48,204 nucleotides of DNA. It comes from Pyrinomonadaceae bacterium. GTDB taxonomy: Bacteria; Acidobacteriota; Blastocatellia; Pyrinomonadales; Pyrinomonadaceae. Under the pieces are notes generated by a model. The model was not told the DNA's origin, made no database searches, and saw only the letters and a program-made list of their open reading frames with translations. The stretch is taken from positions 1 to 48,204 of the forward strand of contig JABDKD010000091.1 in assembly GCA_013003215.1 (NCBI GenBank). The letters are read 5' to 3'. Position 1 is the stretch's first letter. Each line of letters opens with the position of its first letter. The position numbers were made by a program, and so were the translations under genes. This document shows, one piece after another, positions 40,481 through 48,204 of the stretch.

Positions 40481-41410
40481 ATGGAACTGTGGCAATTACG
40501 AACTTTTCGGGCGGTAGCAAGAACTCTTCATTTTACAAGGGCAGCTAAAGAATTGAATTTGAGCCAGCCAGCCGTCAGTCATCAGATTAAGTCGCTCGAA
40601 CAAGAGCTGTCGACACAGCTTTTCGTGCGCGAGCGAGGAAAAATTTCTTTAACGACCACAGGCGAGGTGATGCTTGAACATGCTGACCGCATTCTGGAGA
40701 TCGCTGACAAGATTAAGTACGACATTGAGGGTTCACGCAATTCTCCGAACGGCAGAATAACGGTCGCGGCGGTATCTCGCAGTCTCTATAACCCCTTTCC
40801 AAAACTATACTTAGAATTTAAGAAAGCTCACCCGGAATTAGTCCTCGGTTATCATAACGAGCCAAGCGTAGAATTGATTCTGGAGGGAATTAGAAGCAAA
40901 AGGATTGACATCGGGTTTGTGGTTGGAGAGCCAAGCGCAAGCTACTTCTCCAGTATCCCTTTCGGCGTTTCAAAACTGCTTTGCGTAGCTGCGCCAAACC
41001 ATAAGATCAATCAAGTCAAAGATCTCGAACCCGCGATGCTTGATCACGAGGATTGGGCTTTGTTCGAAAGGGGCGATGAGATGCGGGCAATGATTGATGA
41101 GCTCTTCGATTCCATCGGGTTGAATCCGACCTCGATCTATTCTACGAACGACGGGGCCGTGATACGGGATTTGGTAAGCGCCGGAGAATTTGTTTCGATT
41201 CTTCCGACGAGAGGCATTTCACATGACCTTGAGTCGGGTAGCCTGTTGCAGGTTCCCTTGCCAGAGTTGGAAATGGAATTTGAGCTCTATTGCGTTTGGC
41301 TCAAAGGTGGGGCCGGCAAGCTTATAAACGCATTCCTCAAGTTTATTCTGGAAAGAGATTTACCCGGTATACGTCTTGCCCGGCCGCGAGGGGAAAGTGC
41401 GAAAGCGTGA
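40481..41410 (+). CDS. LysR-family transcriptional regulator (1 of 3)
   Basis: A 309-residue LTTR. The N-terminal winged helix-turn-helix is textbook: LWQLRTFRAVARTLHFTRAA, KELNLSQPAVSHQIKSLEQE, LFVRERGKISLTTTGEVML. The effector domain (about 90-300) has two Rossmann-like lobes, with RIDIGFVVGEPS and ALFERGDEMRAM, then NDGAVIRDLVSAGEFVSILP. The opening is closest to CbbR/CysB-like regulators. The inducer cannot be told. An AAGGA ribosome-binding site stands before the ATG. It is the first of three tandem paralogues; sequence similarity is strong in the DNA-binding domain and lower in the effector domain, so they probably respond to different signals but related sites. Confidence 0.93.
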   Translation: MELWQLRTFRAVARTLHFTRAAKELNLSQPAVSHQIKSLEQELSTQLFVRERGKISLTTTGEVMLEHADRILEIADKIKYDIEGSRNSPNGRITVAAVSRSLYNPFPKLYLEFKKAHPELVLGYHNEPSVELILEGIRSKRIDIGFVVGEPSASYFSSIPFGVSKLLCVAAPNHKINQVKDLEPAMLDHEDWALFERGDEMRAMIDELFDSIGLNPTSIYSTNDGAVIRDLVSAGEFVSILPTRGISHDLESGSLLQVPLPELEMEFELYCVWLKGGAGKLINAFLKFILERDLPGIRLARPRGESAKA

Positions 41411-41432
41411 ATTTCCGGGACCAATTTCAGTA

Positions 41433-41458
41433 GATCGTGATATGTTTTAACAACGATC
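41433..41458. promoter_or_regulatory. Inverted repeat between the first two lysR genes (candidate operator)
   Basis: GATCGT (41433-41438) and ACGATC (41453-41458) flank TGTT-TT-AACA. It lies 23 bp after the first lysR stop and 170 bp before the second start. LTTR sites are often imperfect dyads of the form T-N11-A, so an autoregulatory site is possible. The remaining gap holds no gene. Confidence 0.3.
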
Positions 41459-41627
41459 CCCCAACATGAGTTACTTAATTCTTCGTTCCGACCGGAGGAG
41501 ACGTTTCCGGGCTAGTGCGGTCCGGCTTTGTCGTTGACGAGGCTCTATTTTAGAATCCGAAAAAAATCAATTTCTTCTGCAGCTTTACGGGCCTGCTGTA
41601 AGATCTTGCTACAAGTATCCGTAAATT

Positions 41628-42554
41628 ATGGACCTTTGGCATTTAAGAACATTTAGGACTGTTGCGAGAACATTGCATTTTACGCGAGCTTCGGAGGAGC
41701 TTAACTTGAGCCAACCAGCTGTAAGTCATCAGATTAAGACTCTTGAAAGGGAGTTGGGTGAGCAATTATTTGTCCGGGGTCGAAATGCGGTATCTCTGAC
41801 TCCTTCAGGGGAAGTGATGCTTGAGCACGCCGCAAAAATTCTCGACATCACCGATTCGCTAAGGGAAGAAATTGAGGAGACACGGCGGAAAGAGGATTCG
41901 ACGGTCATCCTGAGCATGGTCGCGCGCGGCACCGATTCAAATTTTGCAGATCTTTATCGGTGGTTCCGCAAGGCCCATCCTAGTATCAAGCTGGAACTCC
42001 GGCTGGAGCCCGATGTTGCCAGTATTCGAACGGGCATTCGTATGGATAGGCTCAATGTTGGCCTTGTCTCGGAACAAATAGATTCCGATGAATTCGTTTG
42101 TGTTTCATACGGCTGGAATAAATTGCAGTTAGTCGTTGGCGCGGATCATCGCCTCGCATCGATGGGAACCGTGACGGCTGAACAGCTTAGGAATGAGCGC
42201 TGGGGCTTATTCAGGCAGGGAGATCCGCTACGCGACAAAACTGACAAAATGCTTGCGGAAGCCGGCTTAACTCCTAGATCGATTTTTGAAAGTAATGATG
42301 GCATGACGATCAGGAATCTGATCGCCGTCGGGGAACTCATCGGGTTTATGCCGTCTACCGGCATCGTGAAAGACATTGCCGCTGGGTCTCTTAAAGAAAT
42401 CAAGGTCGAAGGAATAGATGCGGAAATTGAAGCATTTGTTTTCTGGAAATCTGGAAAGAAATCTGCGAGCATCGCTAAGCTGGTTCGGTTCATGATCGAA
42501 CAAGAACTACCCGGCTTTCGTCTTTCCAGACTGAAAAAGAAAGGTGGTAAGTAA
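41628..42554 (+). CDS. LysR-family transcriptional regulator (2 of 3)
   Basis: A 308-residue LTTR. The DNA-binding domain (LWHLRTFRTVARTLHFTRAS, EELNLSQPAVSHQIKTLERE) is nearly the same as that of copy 1, with the same recognition helix QPAVSHQIK. The effector domain is divergent (RLNVGLVSEQIDSDEF, GLFRQGDPLRDKTDK, NDGMTIRNLIAVGELIGFMP). The stretch NDG.TI.dL.a.GE is shared by all three copies and appears to be part of the ligand-binding lobe. It lies 217 bp after copy 1 and 66 bp before copy 3. No good Shine-Dalgarno sequence is visible. Confidence 0.93.
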   Translation: MDLWHLRTFRTVARTLHFTRASEELNLSQPAVSHQIKTLERELGEQLFVRGRNAVSLTPSGEVMLEHAAKILDITDSLREEIEETRRKEDSTVILSMVARGTDSNFADLYRWFRKAHPSIKLELRLEPDVASIRTGIRMDRLNVGLVSEQIDSDEFVCVSYGWNKLQLVVGADHRLASMGTVTAEQLRNERWGLFRQGDPLRDKTDKMLAEAGLTPRSIFESNDGMTIRNLIAVGELIGFMPSTGIVKDIAAGSLKEIKVEGIDAEIEAFVFWKSGKKSASIAKLVRFMIEQELPGFRLSRLKKKGGK

Positions 42555-42620
42555 TAATCTTCAGATAAAGTTGTCCTCATACGGGTAACAATCTACTTTT
42601 TTAAGAACCCCCATTTTCCC

Positions 42621-43547
42621 ATGGATCTCTGGCAGCTGCGGACATTTCTCACTGTATCTCGAGTCCTTAATTTTACAAGGGCCGCCGAAGAACTGAACCT
42701 AAGTCAGCCTGCTGTTAGTCATCATATTAAGTCCATCGAACGGCAGATTGGCGAACCTGTTTTTGAGCGGAGCAGACAAGGAGTAGAACTCACTCCGGCC
42801 GGGCAGATCCTTGTTGAATATGCAAAAGAGATTGTTGGTGTTGTCGATGACTTAAAGCAAAGGATCGATAATAACCGGGACGAAATTGAGGGGATCGTAT
42901 TGATAGGCGGCGTGACCAGGTCATTCGATGTTCCGTTTGTTCAAGTTCAGCAGGCGTTTAGTGCGGTACATCCGGATCTGAAAATGAGGTTTCGAAACTT
43001 CATGTCAAGTGAGGAGTTGTTTCAGGCACTCGAAAGATCTTACGTCGACGTTGCGCTTTTCGAAGACAAACCGGATGAGAAGAAATTCGATTTTGTACCA
43101 TACGGCAATATCAAGATGTCGCTCGTGGCAGGATCAAACCATAGATTTGCAGGAAAATCAGAAATTGACCCGGTATTGTTAAACTATGAAAAATGGGCGC
43201 TGTTCGAAAAAGGTGATATTTACCGGACCCTGGTAGAGAAGGTATTTCGGCATGTTGGTATCGAACCTAAATCCATAAATGAGACAAACGACGGATCGGT
43301 AATACTTGACCTTCTTGCTACGGGTAATTATGTTTCAGTTCTTGGCGGATTCGATTATCCGCGTGATCTTAAGGAGGGTTTACTGGTAGAGTTGTCTGCA
43401 CCGGATTTTGATATCCATTTGCCTACGTTCGTGGCATGGCGAAAAGAGAACAAGATGCCGGCAGTCGATGCGTTTGTACAATTTTTTATCAAACATGCGC
43501 TTCCCGGAGTTACACCTTCAGAACTCGTTTCAGATAATGAATCCTGA
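42621..43547 (+). CDS. LysR-family transcriptional regulator (3 of 3)
   Basis: A 308-residue LTTR of the same subfamily. DNA-binding domain: LWQLRTFLTVSRVLNFTRAA, EELNLSQPAVSHHIKSIERQ. Effector domain: YVDVALFEDKPDEKKFDF, ALFEKGDIYRTLVEK, NDGSVILDLLATGNYVSVLG. The recognition helix differs by one residue (SHHIK instead of SHQIK). The last 11 bp overlap the start of the iron-sulfur protein gene, so the two are co-transcribed and probably act in one response. The effector lobe is the most divergent of the three. Confidence 0.93.
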   Translation: MDLWQLRTFLTVSRVLNFTRAAEELNLSQPAVSHHIKSIERQIGEPVFERSRQGVELTPAGQILVEYAKEIVGVVDDLKQRIDNNRDEIEGIVLIGGVTRSFDVPFVQVQQAFSAVHPDLKMRFRNFMSSEELFQALERSYVDVALFEDKPDEKKFDFVPYGNIKMSLVAGSNHRFAGKSEIDPVLLNYEKWALFEKGDIYRTLVEKVFRHVGIEPKSINETNDGSVILDLLATGNYVSVLGGFDYPRDLKEGLLVELSAPDFDIHLPTFVAWRKENKMPAVDAFVQFFIKHALPGVTPSELVSDNES

Positions 43548-43848
43548 CGATTATAAAGACATATTTGAGCCTTTTGACAGGCTTGTTGAAATTGAGATCC
43601 TCGGCAAGACGTTCGAGGTTCCTGAAAACAATTCATTACTGCGGTGTTTTCAATACCTCAGTCTCGATTCGGTCTCAAAAGGGGATTTTTGCTGGAACCG
43701 GGACTGCATGAACTGCCAGGTGTGGATCGACAATAACGGCAAAGAGAAAGCCCTGATTTCCTGCCGCGCGAAGGTCAAGGAGGGTATGAAAATTGTTAGG
43801 CTGCACGAAGAGGTTGTGCTCGAAGACCTCGACCTCGATGATTCGTGA
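43537..43848 (+). CDS. [2Fe-2S] ferredoxin-like small protein
   Basis: A 103-residue protein. Residues about 15-95 resemble the beta-grasp 2Fe-2S fold. The cysteine set is GDFCWNRDCMNCQVWI and then ALISCRAKV, giving C-x4-C-x2-C-x(n)-C, the spacing of plant-type and NuoG/SdhB-like [2Fe-2S] domains. The start (ATG 43537) overlaps the end of the third lysR gene by 11 bp. No fused oxidoreductase is present, so it would serve as an electron carrier or redox sensor. The overlap with a regulator suggests that it takes part in a redox response together with the LysR proteins; that is inference. Confidence 0.8.
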   Translation: MNPDDYKDIFEPFDRLVEIEILGKTFEVPENNSLLRCFQYLSLDSVSKGDFCWNRDCMNCQVWIDNNGKEKALISCRAKVKEGMKIVRLHEEVVLEDLDLDDS

Positions 43849-43865
43849 GAAGTTCGCCGGAGCGT

Positions 43866-44192
43866 CTAATGGTATACGGGCACGGTGGGGTCAATTTCGT
43901 GAGACCAAGCCGTGATTCCACCAACAAGATTCGCCATATCACCTTCGAAACCCGCCTGAGTTAGCGCCATGATTGCGCGAGCGCTGCGTCCACCCACCTT
44001 ACAAAGAACGACAATCTCCTTGTTGGAGTCGATTTCTTCCATCCGTTTAAGAATTTCGGGGAGAGGAATCAACTTTGCTCCTTCAATCCTGGCGAATTCG
44101 TATTCATTGGGCATGCGCACATCGATTAGTTCGATTTCCTCGCCGGAATCCAATTTATCCTTTAGTTCTGCTACTGAGATTTCCTTCATCAC
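43866..44192 (-). CDS. Single-domain rhodanese-like sulfurtransferase
   Basis: A 108-residue rhodanese. The N-terminal EIELIDVRMPNEYEFARIEG is the conserved DVR..EY..gHI.GA type region, and the active loop VVLCKVGGRSARAIMAL carries the catalytic Cys in CKVGGRS. Single-domain rhodaneses carry a persulfide and supply sulfur to other proteins. GAGGAG is 7 bp before the GTG start (44192); the ATG next to it is also possible. It faces the iron-sulfur protein gene (17 bp apart, convergent). A terminator-free gap and shared sulfur chemistry hint at a functional link, but there is no proof. Confidence 0.92.
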   Translation of the reverse strand: MMKEISVAELKDKLDSGEEIELIDVRMPNEYEFARIEGAKLIPLPEILKRMEEIDSNKEIVVLCKVGGRSARAIMALTQAGFEGDMANLVGGITAWSHEIDPTVPVYH

Positions 44193-44258
44193 GACATTAC
44201 TCCTCTAATTGAAAGAATTCAGCTTAATTTATCAGCCTTCGATTCTCAATCCCAAATG

Positions 44259-44285
44259 AAAAAAAGGCGGACCTAAGCCCGCCTT
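44259..44285 (-). terminator. Rho-independent terminator of the pilT gene
   Basis: On the minus strand AAGGCGG and CCGCCTT (44279-44285 and 44264-44270) form a 7-bp GC-rich stem with an 8-nt loop, followed by TTTTT. It lies 22 bp past the pilT stop. It is a textbook terminator. Confidence 0.92.
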
Positions 44286-44307
44286 GGAACCTGAGAATAG
44301 TGTTGGT

Positions 44308-46251
44308 TCAAATCTTTTTGCCGCTTCGCTGAAGCAGCGCTTCAAAGCTTTCTTTGTCAACTGCCTTGATGTAGGCGTCTTTGGGCTCGACGAGCCCCTT
44401 GTTTACTAACTCTATCAGCGAGTCGTTCAGGAGGCGCATGCCGAGATTTTTTCCGGTTTGCATTTGAGAAGGGATTTGGAACGTTTTCCCTTCGCGGATC
44501 AAGTTAGCGATCGCGGGTGTAACTATCAGGACCTCAAGAGCCGCTACTCTGCCACCTCCAATTTTGGGAAGAAGTGTTTGAGCGATGACACCCTTCAATG
44601 ATTCGGAAAGCATCACGCGGATCTGCTGTTGCCGGTCCGCGGGGAACTGATCAATTATTCTGTCAACTGTCGACGCTGCCGTGGTTGTATGCAGCGTTCC
44701 AAACACAAGGTGCCCCGTCTCCGCAGTTTCTATTGCAATAGAAATAGTCTCAAGATCGCGCATTTCGCCGACGAGCAAAATATCCGGATCCTCGCGGAGC
44801 GCGGCACGCAGCGCGTCCTTAAATGAGTCTGTGTGGTTGTGGACTTCTCGCTGGTTCACGAGGCACTTTATGTTCTCGTGGGTAAATTCAATGGGATCCT
44901 CAATCGTGATGATGTGATCTTCACGATTTTTGTTGATCGAATCGACCATCGCGCAAAGCGTTGTAGATTTACCGGAGCCTGTAGGACCGGTCACAACTAC
45001 AAGTCCTTTAGAAAGTTCCGTCAGATCCATGATGGCCTTCGATAAGTTGAGATCTTCGGCTGTCATTATGTCTGATGGAATGATCCTGAATACGCCTCCC
45101 ATACCCTTACGGTCACGGAATACGTTCGCACGGAATCTGGCGAGACCCGGAATTTCATAGGCAAAATCGGTGTCGTTGCGTTCAGCAAACTCTTCCCGAT
45201 TCTTGTCAGGCATGATTGAAACCAGGAGTTTCTCGATCGATTCAGGCGTTAATTTGGCAGCGCCGGGCGCGAGTTCCTGCATTTTCCCGTCTTTTCTTAC
45301 GACGGGCGGCATCGAAACGCTCAAATGCAGATCTGAAGCACCTGCGGCGGCCATTTGTTGGAAAAGACTGTCCATTTCTGAACGGTCGTTGGGGTTTGCT
45401 GGGGTGAAAGAACTTTGTACGTGTGCCTGGGTCTCGACTTCCGGTGCGGAAGGAGCAACAACATCAGGCGTGACTGAGGGCGTTACTGGTTGGACAGGTT
45501 CCTGCGGCTCGGCAATGACTTCCTCGGCGGCAGTCTGCTCGACGACCGGGTTTGCGGTAAAGTTCACTGCCTCGGGTGTCGGTTCTACGACAGGCTCGGG
45601 CTGAGAGGACTCAGTCTGAAATCCTGTATCGCTACCTTCAACCTCCACTTCGATCGCACCGCTATCATAGGATTCGAACATGTTTTCGACACCGGCAACG
45701 TCCGGAGATGGACTCTCCTGTTCCTCAGACGTATTCTCGAGCGTGTATTCCTGGGCGACATCGTCAAATGCCGGTTGCGAAGTTTCAACGTGCTCGGTGG
45801 GCGGCACCTCCGGTTGAGCAGCTTCAGCGGGCTCAGGGGATGGTGATGGCTCGCTGACAGTTTCTGCTTCAGGTACTTCCGGGGCAGCGTTGACCGTGAC
45901 AGCCGGTTGTTCCTCTACAACTTCTTCCTGGTTTTGTTCAGCAGGAATTCCTTGAGCCGGCGCGATCGTAACGTTGAATCCGGAAGGAGACTTTTTCACG
46001 TTGAAGCCAAAACTACCAAGGCTGTGTGGGTGCACAAAGTCTATCTCCGGTTGGTTGGGGAGCTGCTGCTTAACGTCGTCGGGTATTAACGCAAAGATCA
46101 TCGAGTTGATCTGAGTTCCGGGCAGAGGTGCGGTGGCCGCATCAACCTGCCCATCGGCAGTCGTTATATACGGATTCTTATTCGGTTCAAGATGAAGCTC
46201 CAAACCGTTTGTATTCAACAGTTGCTGTAGATAGCCGTTTAACTTTTCCAT
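44308..46251 (-). CDS. pilT: PilT-type twitching motility ATPase with duplicated N-terminal domain
   Basis: A 647-residue protein, far longer than usual PilT (about 345-380). The core (about 290-647) has a PilT N-domain, Walker A GPTGSGKST (422-430), EDPIEFTHEN, Walker B ILLVGEMRD (491-499), HTTTAAST at the His box and AIANLIRE, which is close to the AIRNLIRE motif diagnostic of PilT. It powers retraction of type IV pili at the inner membrane. Residues 1-105 resemble a second PilT N-domain (YLQQLLNTNGLELHLEPNKN matches SLFQQMAAAGASDLHLSVSM). It is joined by about 190 acidic, Pro/Glu/Val-rich residues. The ATG at 46251 has an AAGGA site; an upstream start at 46332 has none. A sigma-70-like promoter lies upstream. 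Confidence 0.93.
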   Translation of the reverse strand: MEKLNGYLQQLLNTNGLELHLEPNKNPYITTADGQVDAATAPLPGTQINSMIFALIPDDVKQQLPNQPEIDFVHPHSLGSFGFNVKKSPSGFNVTIAPAQGIPAEQNQEEVVEEQPAVTVNAAPEVPEAETVSEPSPSPEPAEAAQPEVPPTEHVETSQPAFDDVAQEYTLENTSEEQESPSPDVAGVENMFESYDSGAIEVEVEGSDTGFQTESSQPEPVVEPTPEAVNFTANPVVEQTAAEEVIAEPQEPVQPVTPSVTPDVVAPSAPEVETQAHVQSSFTPANPNDRSEMDSLFQQMAAAGASDLHLSVSMPPVVRKDGKMQELAPGAAKLTPESIEKLLVSIMPDKNREEFAERNDTDFAYEIPGLARFRANVFRDRKGMGGVFRIIPSDIMTAEDLNLSKAIMDLTELSKGLVVVTGPTGSGKSTTLCAMVDSINKNREDHIITIEDPIEFTHENIKCLVNQREVHNHTDSFKDALRAALREDPDILLVGEMRDLETISIAIETAETGHLVFGTLHTTTAASTVDRIIDQFPADRQQQIRVMLSESLKGVIAQTLLPKIGGGRVAALEVLIVTPAIANLIREGKTFQIPSQMQTGKNLGMRLLNDSLIELVNKGLVEPKDAYIKAVDKESFEALLQRSGKKI

Positions 46252-46332
46252 TTTTCCTTCGATTGTGAGAACGAGGGGATTGTGGGAATCGTGCAGGTGC
46301 AGCAGGACGTAGGAATTCCTAACTACAAACAA

Positions 46333-46361
46333 AGTTTAACACACGCAAACATTCTTGCCAA
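46333..46361 (-). promoter_or_regulatory. Sigma-70 promoter of the pilT gene
   Basis: On the minus strand TTGGCA (46356-46361, five of six) is separated by 17 bp from TAAACT (46333-46338, four of six), which has an extended -10 TGT just before it. The transcript would start near 46326 and have a leader of about 75 nt. Confidence 0.55.
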
Positions 46362-46387
46362 GAACTAATTAATTGAAATGGAACAAC

Positions 46388-47980
46388 TTAAACGGTAAGT
46401 GCTTCTGAGTATTCTCCCCATGTACGGCGGAGCGCGTGACTGATCTCGCCAACGGTCACACCGGATTCGACGGCCCCAAGAATCAACGGCAGCATGTTTC
46501 GGTCTTCAGAGGCGCCCGATTCGATTGCCTCCAGTTTGCTCTTAGCTTTTCCAGCGTCCCTCTTTGCCCTGTATGAGCAGACGCGCTCGATCTGATCGCG
46601 TTCGATTGAAGGATCTACTTTCAGAGTTGGGATCTTTTGTTCTTCGTTCATTCTGAACTTATTTACACCTACGACGATTTCATCTTGTTTTTCGAGGGCT
46701 TTTTGGAACTCGTATGCGGCTTCCTGGATCTCTTTTTGAACGTAGCCGGTTTCAATCGCCTTAAGCATTCCGCCCATCGCATCGATTCGATCCAAATAGT
46801 CCAAAGCCTTTTCTTCAAGAGTGTCTGTGAACGACTCGACGGCATAACTGCCACCAAGAGCATCAACAATGTCGGCAACACCTGATTCGTGAGCAATAAC
46901 CTGCTGGGTTCTAAGAGCGATCCGCGCAGCTTCCTCGGTCGGAAGCGAAAGCGCTTCGTCCATAGAATTTGTATGAAGGCTTTGCGTTCCGCCCAGCACT
47001 GCCGCCAACGCCTGGATGGTTGTTCTCACAACATTCACCATCGGTTGTTGTGCGGTCAATGTTGAGCCGGCGGTTTGAGTGTGGAAGCGCAGCATCATCG
47101 ACTTCTTGGCCTTTGCATTGAATCTCTCCTTCATTACCCTGGCCCAGATTCTTCTGGCCGCCCTAAATTTGGCGATTTCTTCGATCAGGTTGTTGTGGGA
47201 GTTGAAAAAGAATGAAAGCCTCGGTGCAAATGAATCGATATCGAGTCCGGCCGATAGTGCTGCCTCCACGTATGCGATTCCGTCGCCGAGAGTAAAGGCG
47301 ATTTCCTGTGCAGCTGTCGATCCTGCCTCCCGAATGTGGTAACCGGAGATCGAGATCGTATTCCAGTTCGGCACTTCCGCCGCACAAAACGCAAATGTGT
47401 CGGTAATTAGCCGCATTGAAGGCTCGGGAGGGTAAATATAGGTCCCTCGAGCAATGTACTCCTTCAAAATATCGTTCTGAATCGTTCCACGGACTTTCTC
47501 AAAGGATACGCCCTGTTTCTTTGCGACAGCCAGGTAAAGGCAAAGTAGGGTAGAAGCAGTCGCGTTTATCGTCATCGACGTCGAAACCTGGTCGAGTGGA
47601 ATACCATCGAGCAGAGTCAACATGTCATCCAGGGAATCGATTGCGACGCCAACCTTACCTACTTCGCCGGCCGCCAGAGGGTCATCCGAATCAAGGCCGA
47701 TCTGCGTCGGCAGGTCAAACGCAACGCTCAAGCCGGTTGTTCCTTGGGACAGCAAGTATTTGTAGCGTTCGTTCGACTCAGCCGCGGTTGCAAACCCCGC
47801 ATATTGGCGCATGGTCCAAAAACGGCCGCGGTACATAGATTCGCGCGCTCCCCGTGTAAACGGAAACTCTCCGGGGCGTCCCAGGTCTTCGTCATACTCG
47901 ACAGGTTTGGTGTTGTCCGGTCCAAACTCATTCGGAATTTCGATTCCGGAAGATGTCTCGAATTTCTCCTTCCTTTGCAT
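46388..47980 (-). CDS. Methylmalonyl-CoA mutase-type large subunit (catalytic domain only)
   Basis: A 530-residue protein from the ATG at 47980. The fold is the substrate-binding TIM barrel of B12 acyl-CoA mutases: [33 protein letters not shown], then [29 protein letters not shown] and [19 protein letters not shown]. Tyr60 and Arg190 occupy the positions that in methylmalonyl-CoA mutase are Tyr89 and Arg207 and in isobutyryl-CoA mutase are Phe and Gln; so methylmalonyl-CoA is the likely substrate. No B12-binding domain is attached, so a small subunit must be encoded elsewhere. The reaction links propionate or branched-chain catabolism to succinyl-CoA. No Shine-Dalgarno is visible. The ORF continues upstream through repeats that are not part of the protein. 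Confidence 0.92.
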   Translation of the reverse strand: MQRKEKFETSSGIEIPNEFGPDNTKPVEYDEDLGRPGEFPFTRGARESMYRGRFWTMRQYAGFATAAESNERYKYLLSQGTTGLSVAFDLPTQIGLDSDDPLAAGEVGKVGVAIDSLDDMLTLLDGIPLDQVSTSMTINATASTLLCLYLAVAKKQGVSFEKVRGTIQNDILKEYIARGTYIYPPEPSMRLITDTFAFCAAEVPNWNTISISGYHIREAGSTAAQEIAFTLGDGIAYVEAALSAGLDIDSFAPRLSFFFNSHNNLIEEIAKFRAARRIWARVMKERFNAKAKKSMMLRFHTQTAGSTLTAQQPMVNVVRTTIQALAAVLGGTQSLHTNSMDEALSLPTEEAARIALRTQQVIAHESGVADIVDALGGSYAVESFTDTLEEKALDYLDRIDAMGGMLKAIETGYVQKEIQEAAYEFQKALEKQDEIVVGVNKFRMNEEQKIPTLKVDPSIERDQIERVCSYRAKRDAGKAKSKLEAIESGASEDRNMLPLILGAVESGVTVGEISHALRRTWGEYSEALTV

Positions 47981-48047
47981 GCCATGTAGGTTAGCAAAGG
48001 GCGTCGAGGAGTGCGAGTTTGCGGGATAGCGAGATGGCGGGGAGGTG

Positions 48048-48120
48048 CGAAGGACGGAAGGAGGGAAGGGCGGAAGGCTGGAAGGACGGAAGGACGGAAG
48101 GACGGAAGGAGGGAAGGCGA
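48048..48120. repeat. Purine-rich GGAAGGAC-type tandem island
   Basis: The plus strand has units such as GGAAGGAC (several near-perfect 8-bp copies), GGAGGGAA and GCGGAAGGCT. It stands 70 bp upstream of the mutase start and is similar in composition to the island in front of flhA, so both minus-strand genes have pyrimidine-rich upstream tracts. Confidence 0.8.
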
Positions 48121-48142
48121 AAAAGCGAGCTTGACCATTCCA

Positions 48143-48204
48143 CAATCCCGCAATCCTGCAATCCTGCAATCCCGCAATCCCGCAATCCCGCAATCCCACA
48201 ATCC
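48143..48204. repeat. 8-bp tandem repeat (CAATCCCG consensus), continuing off the window
   Basis: Seven full units run to the window edge: CAATCCCG, CAATCCTG, CAATCCTG, CAATCCCG (three times), CAATCCCA, then CAATCC. No gene lies here; long overlapping frames (GLRDCGIAG) are artefacts of the period. Confidence 0.9.

Noticed and set aside
46342-46361. Possible sigma-54 promoter for pilT (TTGGCA...TTTGC on the minus strand)
   Set aside because: The GG to GC distance is 13, one base too long for sigma-54; a sigma-70 promoter with 17-bp spacing explains the same sequence better.
47981-48199. N-terminal extension of the mutase frame (GLRDCGIAG..., [10 protein letters not shown]...)
   Set aside because: The residues are translations of the 8-bp repeats; the conserved protein starts at the ATG at 47980.

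Overview
The window looks like a chromosomal segment of a free-living, flagellated, pilus-bearing bacterium of about 50% GC. My best guess is Acidobacteriota (Blastocatellia/Pyrinomonadales type). This rests on the mix of a compact flagellar operon, a Ser/Thr kinase fused to a TolB-like domain and TPRs, a PilT ATPase with a long N-terminal extension, an acyl-CoA mutase large subunit without a B12 domain, and 8-9 bp simple-sequence islands between genes. There is no rRNA or tRNA gene to confirm the taxonomy, so it is inference. No tRNA, rRNA, CRISPR array, transposase or phage gene was seen.

Layout. (1) 1-9.1 kb, minus strand: one tightly packed flagellar operon reading flhA-flhF-flhG-fliA-fliM-fliN-(small membrane coiled-coil protein)-flgF-flgG-flgA; flgA runs off the left edge. 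A near-perfect sigma-54 type promoter lies just upstream of flhA. (2) 9.1-11.6 kb, plus strand: a long-chain acyl-CoA synthetase with a good sigma-70 promoter, bracketed by two arrays of related 9-bp tandem repeats. (3) 11.6-13.6 kb: a small anti-sigma-like zinc-finger protein (minus) and a divergent sigma-like regulator (plus), separated by a hairpin-rich AT-rich region. (4) 13.7-36.3 kb, plus strand: a 22.6 kb surface-polysaccharide cluster with a Wzy/WaaL-type polymerase or ligase, five glycosyltransferases, a Wzx flippase, a FemAB-type aminoacyl transferase, three separate asparagine-synthase-type amidotransferases, two deacetylase-type proteins, a heparinase II/III-family protein, a YdcF-family protein and a right-handed beta-helix protein. 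(5) 36.3-39.1 kb, minus strand: a kinase-TolB-TPR protein and a glutaredoxin-like protein. (6) 39.1-40.5 kb: a 1.4 kb stretch without a convincing gene but with two strong secondary-structure elements. (7) 40.5-44.2 kb: three tandem LysR regulators, an overlapping [2Fe-2S] protein and a convergent rhodanese. (8) 44.3-48.2 kb, minus strand: a PilT-type ATPase with a duplicated N-terminal domain, and a methylmalonyl-CoA mutase-type large subunit.

How it fits together. The flagellar operon carries the export gate (FlhA), the number and placement GTPase/ATPase pair (FlhF/FlhG), sigma-28 (FliA), the C-ring (FliM/FliN) and rod proteins (FlgF/FlgG). The sigma-54 promoter suggests a hierarchy of sigma-54 then sigma-28. 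The polysaccharide cluster looks like a Wzx/Wzy pathway whose product is decorated by amidation or aminoacylation (three AsnB-type enzymes plus FemAB) and trimmed by deacetylation and lyase or hydrolase activity. No initiating sugar-phosphate transferase, outer-membrane exporter or tyrosine kinase is present, so those functions must be encoded elsewhere.

The most promising leads for something undescribed are the three-amidotransferase polysaccharide cluster (one copy has lost the Glu of its glutamine-binding NGE motif), the sigma-like/anti-sigma-like pair at its head, and the nested three-helix element at 39275-39370.
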